Translations under genes and position numbers: made by a program
Assembly: GCA_014380705.1 (NCBI GenBank)
Contig: JACMJI010000210.1
Coordinates: forward strand, 1 to 11,734
DNA length: 11,734 nt
Source of the DNA: Gorillibacterium sp.
Lineage (GTDB): Bacteria > Bacillota > Bacilli > Paenibacillales > NBRC-103111
Direction of reading: 5' to 3'
The notes under the pieces: generated by a model
The model's database searches: none
What the model was told of the DNA's origin: nothing
What the model saw: the letters and a program-made list of their open reading frames with translations, nothing else
In this document: positions 5,247-11,734 of the stretch, piece after piece
Layout: each line of letters begins with the position of its first letter
Numbering within the stretch: the first letter of the stretch is position 1

Positions 5247-7187
5247 TTGAAATCATCGATGTTATCTGAAGATGCAATTTATCTGTTTCATCAGGGCAAT
5301 TTATACCATAGTTACAGAACCATGGGCGCACATGCTGCAAACGAGCATGGAATAGAAGGGGTACGATTCACGGTTTGGGCACCGAATGCTGCTGAGATAA
5401 GAATTGTTGGTGATTTTAACAACTGGCAGACTTCGGAAGCTAAGATGGAGAAAGTGACAGATAACGGAATCTGGTCGCTGTTTTTGGCTGGAATTACACC
5501 AGGTACACTGTACAAGTATGAGATTCACTCCAAGCATGGAGATTCCTTTCTTAAATCAGATCCCTATGCCTTCCAGTCTGAAGTTCGTCCCCACACAGCC
5601 TCCATTGTCACCGCACCGGATTCATTCCAATGGAATGATGGCAAGTGGCGCCGTGAAAGCAAGCGAAAAAATATTTATCGCAAGCCGATGAACATCTACG
5701 AGGTCCAATTGGGCTCATGGAAGTCCAAAGGGTTTGAAGATTTTTACACGTATGAGGAGTATGCAGACTGGCTAGTCGCGCATATGGTGACGTCTAATTT
5801 TACCCATGTAGAGCTGTTGCCGATGACAGAGCATCCTTATGACGGTTCTTGGGGCTACCAAGCAACGGGGTATTATTCGGTGACAAGCCGATATGGTCCA
5901 CCGGCTGGCTTTAAGTATTTTGTCAATCGCTGTCATGAACATGGAATCGGTGTCATCCTTGATTGGGTTCCAGGGCATTTTTGCAAGGATTCGCATGGAC
6001 TTCGCCTGTTCGACGGAGAGCCTTGCTATGAGTGTCAGGATTCAAGGAGAGCGGAGAAGCCGCTTTGGGGTACGTTGTCCTTTGACTTTGGTCGACCGGA
6101 GGTACTTAGCTTTCTAATCTCGAATGCTGTGTTTTGGCTGGATGAATATCATATCGATGGCCTTCGTGTAGATGCGGTCGCCAGTATGATGGACTATAAT
6201 TTTGACAAGCCGAAATCGATGTGGACTTATAATTCAGAGGGTGGAGCGGAGAATCTAGAGGCTATTGCCTTTCTAAAGCGTCTAAATGAGGTTGTTTTCG
6301 ACTTACATCCTGCCGTCCTCATGCTTGCAGAGGATTCGTCGAATCGACCCCTCATTACGGCGCCAACGTATGCGGGTGGACTCGGTTTTAATTATAAGTG
6401 GAACATGGGCTGGATGAATGATATTCTAAAATATATGCAGAAGGAACCCCATGAGCGCAAGGCTCATCATAACCTCGTGACCTTCTCGCTAATGTATGCT
6501 TTTTCAGAAAATTATGTTCTTCCGTTCTCCCATGATGAGGTTGTGCATGGCAAGAAATCGATGGTGAACAAAATGCCTGGTGATTACTGGCAGAAGTTTG
6601 CAAATTACCGAACGCTTTTGGCTTATCAGATTACACATCCCGGAAAGAAACTTTTATTCATGGGTGGGGAATTTGCCCAGTTTGTTGAATGGAACGAGTG
6701 GGGGCAGCTCGATTGGTTTATGTTTGATTACGATATGCATCAACGATTCTACAGTTATGTGAAATGCCTAAATGAAATTTATCTGCAGGAGAGCGCACTA
6801 TGGGAGCTCGACCATGATCCAGCCGGATTCGAGTGGATTGATGCTGATAATGCAGAGCAGAGCGTCATTTCTTTTATTCGAAAAGGCAAAAAACGTAAGG
6901 ATGACTTAGTTATTATCGTGAACTTCACTCCCACAACTTACCCTGCTTTTCGAGTAGGTATGCCGGCAAGAGGCGAATACGTAGAATTATTTAACAGTGA
7001 TGATGCCTCATTTGGTGGTTCAGGTAAGGTCAACGCAACACCTGTTCAGGCTTTAGCGTTACCCTTTCATGGTAAAAGCTTCAGCGCTGAGTTCTTGCTG
7101 CCTCCTTTAGGAACTGTGATCTTAAAGCGATTATCACCGGTAAATTCTGTTAAAAATGCAAATCCTTTTAAAGAAACAAATAAGTAA
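5247..7187 (+). CDS. glgB: 1,4-alpha-glucan branching enzyme
   Basis: Cytoplasmic GH13 enzyme of 646 residues that transfers alpha-1,4 chains to make alpha-1,6 branches in glycogen. The N-terminal CBM48 domain (about 35-125) has VRFTVWAPNA and VGDFNNW. The catalytic barrel shows region I at LDWVPGHF (D239, H244), region II GLRVDAV with nucleophile D309, region III LAEDSS with acid/base E362, and region IV FSHDEVVHGK with H429 and D430. The C-terminal all-beta domain follows from about 545. Length is normal for Bacillus-type GlgB. The TTG start at 5247 is supported by AAGGAG 8 nt upstream; an ATG four codons later is too far from it. This is the first gene of glgB-glgC-glgD-glgA; glgC begins 32 bp after its stop. 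Confidence 0.97.
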   Translation: MKSSMLSEDAIYLFHQGNLYHSYRTMGAHAANEHGIEGVRFTVWAPNAAEIRIVGDFNNWQTSEAKMEKVTDNGIWSLFLAGITPGTLYKYEIHSKHGDSFLKSDPYAFQSEVRPHTASIVTAPDSFQWNDGKWRRESKRKNIYRKPMNIYEVQLGSWKSKGFEDFYTYEEYADWLVAHMVTSNFTHVELLPMTEHPYDGSWGYQATGYYSVTSRYGPPAGFKYFVNRCHEHGIGVILDWVPGHFCKDSHGLRLFDGEPCYECQDSRRAEKPLWGTLSFDFGRPEVLSFLISNAVFWLDEYHIDGLRVDAVASMMDYNFDKPKSMWTYNSEGGAENLEAIAFLKRLNEVVFDLHPAVLMLAEDSSNRPLITAPTYAGGLGFNYKWNMGWMNDILKYMQKEPHERKAHHNLVTFSLMYAFSENYVLPFSHDEVVHGKKSMVNKMPGDYWQKFANYRTLLAYQITHPGKKLLFMGGEFAQFVEWNEWGQLDWFMFDYDMHQRFYSYVKCLNEIYLQESALWELDHDPAGFEWIDADNAEQSVISFIRKGKKRKDDLVIIVNFTPTTYPAFRVGMPARGEYVELFNSDDASFGGSGKVNATPVQALALPFHGKSFSAEFLLPPLGTVILKRLSPVNSVKNANPFKETNK

Positions 7188-7219
7188 GAATCATTTTAGT
7201 CTAGGAAGGAAGATCTTTC

Positions 7220-8353
7220 ATGCGCAAAAAAGAAAGCGTAGCAATGCTTTTGGCGGGCGGCCAGGGAACAAGACTGGGCGCACTTACTAGCAACTTGGCT
7301 AAGCCGGCTGTACATTATGGCGGAAAGTACCGGATCATTGACTTTACCTTAAGCAATTGTGCGAATTCGGGTATTGACTCGGTGGGTGTCCTTACCCAAT
7401 ACGAGCATCTTGTCCTCCACGCGTACGTGGGCATTGGCAGCCCATGGGATCTGGATAGACAAGAGGGTGGAGTCATGGTGCTGCCCCCTTTCCTTAATCA
7501 ATCGGGTGGCTCGTGGTACACAGGGACCGCGAATGCGATCTATCAGAATTTCGCGTTTATCGAACAATATGACCCAGATTATGTATTGGTTCTGTCAGGG
7601 GATCATATTTATAAGATGGACTATGACATGCTTATTGATCATCATAAGAAGAATAATGCAGATGTGACGATTGCCGTCATTCCTGTTCCGTGGGATGAAG
7701 CGAGTCGTTTTGGTATTATGGATACAGATGAGAACTATCGGATTAAGGAATTTGCGGAAAAACCTAAGGAGCCCAAGAGTAACCTCGCTTCCATGGGGAT
7801 CTACGTTTTTAATAAAAGCATTCTACGTCACTATCTACAAGAAGATGCTAAGAAAGCAGATTCGAGCAATGACTTTGGTAAAGATTTGATCCCTGCTATG
7901 CTGAATGATGGTCTGAAATTGCTCGCCTATCCCTTCAAGGGATATTGGCGTGATGTGGGAACCATCAAGAGCTTATGGGAGGCCAGTATGGATCTTATCG
8001 TACCTGAGCCAGAGCTTAATCTAAACGACAAGGATTGGCGGATTTATTCTGTTAACCCTAGTCAGCCTCCTCAATTTATTTCTCCCGAGGCTAAGGTGAA
8101 GTCATCCATCGTGAATGAAGGCTGCATTGTGTTCGGAGAAGTGGATCATTCGGTCATTTCCTATGGGGTACAGATCGGGAAGAATAGCTTTATTAAGGAT
8201 TCTGTCATTATGCCCTACGCTCGAATCGGGAACAATGTTACCATACACCGTGCGATTGTCGGAGAGGGCTGCGTTATCGAGGATGGGCAGACTCTTGGCA
8301 GCCCTGATTCGGAAGATATTTTACTAGTAGGCAGCTATGAAACGATGATGTGA
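7220..8353 (+). CDS. glgC: Glucose-1-phosphate adenylyltransferase, catalytic subunit
   Basis: Makes ADP-glucose from ATP and glucose-1-phosphate, the committed step of bacterial glycogen synthesis. The 377-residue protein begins with the nucleotide-binding loop [10 protein letters not shown] (11-20), followed by [16 protein letters not shown], the GTANAIYQN motif (102-110), the metal-binding [11 protein letters not shown] with D128, and FAEKP with K181, a sugar-phosphate contact. The C-terminal third (about 285-370) is a left-handed beta-helix of hexapeptide repeats, as in the family. AGGAAGGAAG lies about 7 nt before the ATG. It is followed 29 bp later by glgD, whose product is expected to pair with it, as known for the Geobacillus stearothermophilus enzyme. 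Confidence 0.97.
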   Translation: MRKKESVAMLLAGGQGTRLGALTSNLAKPAVHYGGKYRIIDFTLSNCANSGIDSVGVLTQYEHLVLHAYVGIGSPWDLDRQEGGVMVLPPFLNQSGGSWYTGTANAIYQNFAFIEQYDPDYVLVLSGDHIYKMDYDMLIDHHKKNNADVTIAVIPVPWDEASRFGIMDTDENYRIKEFAEKPKEPKSNLASMGIYVFNKSILRHYLQEDAKKADSSNDFGKDLIPAMLNDGLKLLAYPFKGYWRDVGTIKSLWEASMDLIVPEPELNLNDKDWRIYSVNPSQPPQFISPEAKVKSSIVNEGCIVFGEVDHSVISYGVQIGKNSFIKDSVIMPYARIGNNVTIHRAIVGEGCVIEDGQTLGSPDSEDILLVGSYETMM

Positions 8354-8382
8354 TCCTCATAAACTGTAAAGGTGTGACAAAG

Positions 8383-9492
8383 ATGAAAGATGTGATGGGT
8401 GTCATCAACCTGGTCAATGAACCAGATGATCTAGAGGAATTAACTTATCATCGGGCGATAGCCTCCGTTCCTTTCGGCGGAAGATACCGGCTGATTGATT
8501 TTATCTTGTCTAATATGGTGAACTCAGGTATCCGTAACATATCTATTTTCGCCCAAAGCCGCTATCGCTCCTTAATGGACCATGTCGGCTCAGGTAGAAG
8601 CTGGGACCTTGCTCGAAAGCGCAATGGATTGTTTTTCCTTCCGCCTGCAATGGAGGATTTGCAAGAGATGCTCAAGGGTGATCTGTTTTATTTCCATAAG
8701 CACAAGGATTATTTCTACCGCAGCACTGCTGACTATGTCGTGCTTTCCCGTAGTCACATGGTTTGCAATATTGATCTCAAGCAAGTCATGAGCTATCACA
8801 AGGAAACCAAAGCGGATATCACGATTATTTACAAAGAAGACAAAGCACAGTTAACCTCTAAATGCCGGAGAATTCAGACGAACGCCGAAGGCAGGGTTAC
8901 AATGCTTCAAGATCATTTCGGGCGTTCTGAGAGTGATAAAATATCAATGGAAATTTTTGTGCTCAAAAAGGAACTGCTGCTGGATCTGGTGGAAACCTCT
9001 CTAGCTCAAGGCTATGACCATTTTGTGCGCAATGCGATTATGAAAAATCTGAGCCGACTTACTGTGTACGGTTACGCTTTTAAAGGATACCTGGGCGTGA
9101 TTAATTCAATCTCGGGCTATTTCCGCCATAGTATGAACCTGCTTGATCCAGAGGTTTACCAACAGCTTTTCCTTCAACAAACACCGATCCTGACGAAGGT
9201 CAAGGATGAGCCTCCTACCCGGTATACGGTACGTGCTAACGTCAAGAATAGTCTAATTGCTAATGGTTGTGTGATTGATGGAAACGTTGAGAACTGCATC
9301 CTGTTCCGTGGTGTTAAGGTGCATAGCGGAGCAACGCTGAAGAATTGTATCGTCCTACAGAACGGACAGATCATGGAACGTTCGACGCTCCAAAATGCCA
9401 TTCTAGACAAGGATGTCCGCATCTCTAACGATACCGTACTTATTGGAGACCCTAAAGCACCCTATATTGCTGAGAAATCCAAAGTTATTTAG
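8383..9492 (+). CDS. glgD: GlgD, non-catalytic subunit of ADP-glucose pyrophosphorylase
   Basis: A GlgC paralog of 369 residues with a degenerate active site. In place of the AGGxGTRL loop it reads GVINLVNEPDDLEELTYHRA, and in place of SGDH it has SRSHM, while FGGRYRLIDFILSNMVNSGI remains GlgC-like. The C-terminal part (about 280-365) keeps the hexapeptide beta-helix. In bacilli GlgD raises the activity of GlgC in a hetero-oligomer; here that role is inferred from family and gene order. The ATG at 8383 has AAAGGTG 8 nt upstream and gives the usual family start MKDVMGVINL. A GTG at 8350 in the same frame would overlap glgC, but it adds 11 atypical residues. Confidence 0.95.
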   Translation: MKDVMGVINLVNEPDDLEELTYHRAIASVPFGGRYRLIDFILSNMVNSGIRNISIFAQSRYRSLMDHVGSGRSWDLARKRNGLFFLPPAMEDLQEMLKGDLFYFHKHKDYFYRSTADYVVLSRSHMVCNIDLKQVMSYHKETKADITIIYKEDKAQLTSKCRRIQTNAEGRVTMLQDHFGRSESDKISMEIFVLKKELLLDLVETSLAQGYDHFVRNAIMKNLSRLTVYGYAFKGYLGVINSISGYFRHSMNLLDPEVYQQLFLQQTPILTKVKDEPPTRYTVRANVKNSLIANGCVIDGNVENCILFRGVKVHSGATLKNCIVLQNGQIMERSTLQNAILDKDVRISNDTVLIGDPKAPYIAEKSKVI

Positions 9493-9566
9493 TTCAAGGT
9501 TGTAAGGTATTATATTATAGCATCCCCATAGTCTCACACATTGGATAAGAATGGAGGGAATGAGAG

Positions 9567-11006
9567 ATGAAAGTACTATTTGCCGCTTCAGAAGCGGTGC
9601 CATTTGTGAAATCGGGTGGACTGGCAGACGTAATTGGCTCCCTTCCCCGTGCACTGCAAGAGCAGGGCGTCGAGGTGCGGATCATCCTTCCGAAGTATGA
9701 AGAAATTCCTATGGAGCTAAGGCAGCAGATGAAGCTGGTTCGTGAGTTTGGCGTATACGTAGGTTGGCGAAACCAGTACTGCGGTCTACAGGAAATGGAA
9801 TTTGAAGGTCTGCATTATTACTTTATCGACAATGAATTTTATTTCAAACGAACCGGAATTTATGGGTATGGTGATGATGCAGAACGGTTTGTATTCTTCT
9901 CTAGAGCGATATGTGAAGCAATTGCTTACATGGACTTTGAGCCGGATATTATTCATTGCCATGATTGGCAGACGGGACTTGTCCCTTTTATCCTGAGAAA
10001 CCACTATGGCCATTTGGCTCAATACCAGCCGCTTCGCACCGTTTTCACCATACACAACCTCAAATACCAAGGGCATTTCTCTCAAGAATTGCTCCAGGAT
10101 TTGCTTGGTGTGGGGGATAGTTATTTTACAGCTGAAGGTTTGGAGTTCTATGGCGGTGGAAGCTGCATGAAAGGTGCACTGCTCTATTCCGACCTCATCA
10201 CGACGGTCAGTGAGTCCTATGCCGAAGAAATCAAAACAGCTTTCTATGGGGAAAACCTGGATGGAGTGCTGCGAGCTCGTGCGAATGAGCTTTATGGAAT
10301 TCTCAATGGACTAGACAATGACTTCTACGATCCGATGAATGATCATCGCATTGCATTTAAATTTCGCAACTCATTAGCCAAAAAACGGCAAAATAAAACA
10401 GCTCTTCAGCAGGAACTTGGCCTGCCTATAGGAGCAGATATCCCGATGATTGGTTTGGTATCACGTCTTGTTGAGCAAAAAGGGATCGACCTTATCGAGC
10501 ATATATTGGATGAATTGCTACAGATGGACATTCAATTTGTCCTGCTTGGTACAGGTGAATGGAAATATGAGCAGATGTTTAAAGATGCTGCGGCTAGATA
10601 CCCCGATAAGATGTCCGCACAGATTCGTTTTCAAGAAGAATTAGCTCATAAGATTTATGCTTCGTCCGATATGTTCCTTATGCCTTCGCTGTTTGAGCCA
10701 TGCGGACTTGGCCAACTCATTGCCTTTCGGTATAGATCGGTACCCATCGTTCGGGAAACGGGTGGTTTAAAGGACACGGTTATTCCTTATAACGAATATA
10801 CCGGAGAAGGAACAGGCTTCGGCTTTGCCAACTACAATGCACATGAACTGCTATTCGCAGTAAAGCGGGCAGTTGAGTGCATGAATGAACCAGAGGTATG
10901 GCCGAAAATTATTGGTAATATTGCCAAATGTGATTTTAGTTGGGGGCAGGCAGCTAAAAAATACAAGCAGCTTTATCTGGAGCTCCTTCCAATGGAAGAA
11001 GTATAA
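9567..11006 (+). CDS. glgA: Glycogen synthase (ADP-glucose type)
   Basis: GT5 glycosyltransferase with GT-B fold, 479 residues, which extends alpha-1,4 glucan chains from ADP-glucose. The N-terminal motif VKSGGLADV has the ADP-glucose-binding K15. Further landmarks are IHCHDWQTGL (129-138), TIHNLKYQG with H163, TTVSESYA (212-219), NGLD (247-250), the phosphate-contacting VSRLVEQKG with R300 and K305, and the E-x7-E region FEPCGLGQL with E377, the residue number matching the catalytic glutamate of E. coli GlgA. GGAGGG lies 8 nt before the ATG. It is the last gene of the operon, 74 bp after glgD; that gap is AT-rich, but I see no convincing separate promoter. A strong terminator follows. Confidence 0.97.
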   Translation: MKVLFAASEAVPFVKSGGLADVIGSLPRALQEQGVEVRIILPKYEEIPMELRQQMKLVREFGVYVGWRNQYCGLQEMEFEGLHYYFIDNEFYFKRTGIYGYGDDAERFVFFSRAICEAIAYMDFEPDIIHCHDWQTGLVPFILRNHYGHLAQYQPLRTVFTIHNLKYQGHFSQELLQDLLGVGDSYFTAEGLEFYGGGSCMKGALLYSDLITTVSESYAEEIKTAFYGENLDGVLRARANELYGILNGLDNDFYDPMNDHRIAFKFRNSLAKKRQNKTALQQELGLPIGADIPMIGLVSRLVEQKGIDLIEHILDELLQMDIQFVLLGTGEWKYEQMFKDAAARYPDKMSAQIRFQEELAHKIYASSDMFLMPSLFEPCGLGQLIAFRYRSVPIVRETGGLKDTVIPYNEYTGEGTGFGFANYNAHELLFAVKRAVECMNEPEVWPKIIGNIAKCDFSWGQAAKKYKQLYLELLPMEEV

Positions 11007-11031
11007 AGGTTTTTATCGTTAAACAATAGAG

Positions 11032-11071
11032 AAGATCAAACCCTTTTGAATATACGGGTTTGATCTTTTTT
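11032..11071 (+). terminator. Intrinsic terminator of the glg operon
   Basis: A perfect 12-bp stem (AAGATCAAACCC at 11032-11043 with GGGTTTGATCTT at 11056-11067) and a 12-nt loop are followed by a T run to 11071. It starts 25 bp after the glgA stop and ends the operon, so glgP is not co-transcribed downstream as it is in B. subtilis. Because the stem begins with AA and ends in TT, it may also act weakly on the minus strand. Confidence 0.92.
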
Positions 11072-11182
11072 CGATTTAATATGTACTGGTTATACGTCTA
11101 AGTTCTTTATTAGGCGAAGTACCCAATAACCGGGCGTTTGCATATGATGCCGTAGAGGTTTTTAGGAAAGGAGCAGCCGTTA

Positions 11183-11530
11183 ATGAGCAATTATTCTGCT
11201 GATCGACAAAAAGTATTAGTTCAAAACAATGCGGAAACCCTCCATGCTTACAAGAGCATGTGCAGCGAAATGAAACACTTATGTGAACGCTATATCAATC
11301 AACCTGTACGAGTCCAGACGTTAAATGGCCAAATTCATGAAGGCACAATTGCCCATGTGGATGACAGTCAACTTTATCTTTATGTTTCAAAAGCCCCAGT
11401 CACGACGCGAGCCTATCCCTATTCACCGTATCCTTATCCACCTTACCCACCCGTTCCTTATCCAAATTACAACAATATGATTCTACCACTTGCTTTATTT
11501 GACCTTCTGGTCCTGACTTTGTTGCTATAA
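11183..11530 (+). CDS. Small protein with Sm-like segment and Pro/Tyr-rich linker
   Basis: Unrecognised protein of 115 residues. Residues 1-35 look helical and charged. Residues about 38-68 (INQPVRVQTLNGQIHEGTI, then HVDDSQLYLYVS) have the strand pattern of a short Sm-like or KOW-like beta-barrel. Residues about 76-96 are a Pro/Tyr-rich repeat (PYSPYPYPPYPPVPYPNY), and the last 18 residues are hydrophobic (LPLALFDLLVLTLLL), possibly a membrane or packing segment. AAAGGAG lies 9 nt before the ATG. Pro/Tyr-rich proteins of this size are common among spore coat and cortex-associated proteins of bacilli, so a sporulation role is plausible but unproven. The next gene starts 42 bp downstream and is probably co-transcribed. 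Confidence 0.85.
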   Translation: MSNYSADRQKVLVQNNAETLHAYKSMCSEMKHLCERYINQPVRVQTLNGQIHEGTIAHVDDSQLYLYVSKAPVTTRAYPYSPYPYPPYPPVPYPNYNNMILPLALFDLLVLTLLL

Positions 11531-11572
11531 GAAATTGCTCTTCATTTCAATTTTGGAAGGGGGAAAACGGAA

Positions 11573-11734
11573 ATGAGTGATCATTACATGCCTTACACGA
11601 ACAATGAAACGGACATCGAAAGCCTAGGTTCTCCTTTGCGTTCACCAGCAGGAGGAATTGGCGGAGCAGGAGGTCCCGGTTGGCCGGGTGGCCCCGGAGG
11701 TCCAGGACATGGAGGCCCCGGAGGTCCCGGATGG
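11573..11734 (+). CDS. Gly/Pro-rich protein, N-terminal part (cut by window edge)
   Basis: An open frame of 54 codons runs without a stop to the right edge. It begins MSDHYMPYTNNETDIESLG, then becomes strongly Gly/Pro-rich, with GGP, GWP, GGP, GGP, GHG and GPG triplets from about residue 33, each beginning with Gly like a collagen-type Gly-X-Y tract. The DNA repeats accordingly (GGCCCCGGAGGTCC occurs at 11690-11703 and again at 11714-11727). GGAAGGGGG lies 9 nt before the ATG, a strong ribosome binding site. The pairing with the Pro/Tyr-rich gene upstream suggests a shared structural or spore-surface role; I do not recognise the protein. Confidence 0.8.
   Translation, partial: MSDHYMPYTNNETDIESLGSPLRSPAGGIGGAGGPGWPGGPGGPGHGGPGGPGW

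Noticed and set aside
8350..8382. GTG start of glgD at 8350
   Set aside because: The ATG at 8383 has a well-placed AAAGGTG and gives the family-typical N-terminus; the GTG has no ribosome binding site at the right distance.
9493..9566. Separate promoter for glgA
   Set aside because: The gap holds TATTAT and TATATT-like runs, but no -35 at suitable spacing; AT-richness alone explains them.
11120..11160. Sigma-K-like promoter upstream of the 115-aa gene (CATATGATG)
   Set aside because: The -10 match is partial and no AC-type -35 lies at the expected spacing, so I do not list it as a feature.

Overview
The window looks like chromosomal DNA of a spore-forming, low-to-medium GC Firmicute, most likely Paenibacillus or a close relative. 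I infer this from strong AGGAGG-type ribosome binding sites, use of TTG and GTG starts, a Bacillus-type glgB-glgC-glgD-glgA operon with the non-catalytic GlgD subunit, Gram-positive lipoproteins and OmpR-type two-component genes, and small Pro/Tyr-rich and Gly/Pro-rich proteins of the kind seen in spore-formers. No database search was possible; all identifications come from motif reading.

Region 1 (1-3400) is a divergent signalling module. A sensor histidine kinase (cut by the left edge) and its OmpR-family response regulator are on the minus strand. Back to back on the plus strand are a DUF3887-like/M23-like lipoprotein and an alpha/beta hydrolase, which form a two-gene operon. The shared 188-bp intergenic stretch holds four TTAAGCT/AGCTTAA-type half sites, plausible operators for the regulator.

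Region 2 (3401-5194) is the unusual part. A minus-strand gene (3708-4364) encodes what I read as a Vsr/DUF559-like PD-(D/E)XK nuclease fold joined to a C-terminal winged helix. Immediately past its stop codon lies a 187-bp element made of four 21-bp palindromes, TAACGG-N9-CCGTTA, at start-to-start steps of 50, 62 and 50 bp, the two halves being mirror images. An ungapped second copy of about 81% identity lies at 4691-4877. It too is preceded, 12 bp away, by a stop codon, with a vestige of the C-terminus of what looks like a paralogous nuclease gene. Gene and palindrome array therefore appear to travel as one unit, resembling a RAYT/REP or BIME arrangement built on a different nuclease. Between the two units lie an unidentified gene remnant and an intrinsic terminator positioned in the leader of the nuclease gene. 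A bidirectional terminator and a frameshifted AraC-family relic follow. The whole 1.8 kb looks like a decaying insertion hot spot.

Region 3 (5195-11071) is the glycogen biosynthesis operon. GlgC with GlgD makes ADP-glucose, GlgA polymerises it and GlgB adds alpha-1,6 branches. A promoter precedes glgB and a strong intrinsic terminator follows glgA; glgP is not in the operon.

Region 4 (11072-11734) has two small genes, probably sporulation- or surface-related: an Sm-like/Pro-Tyr-rich protein and the start of a Gly/Pro-rich protein cut by the right edge.
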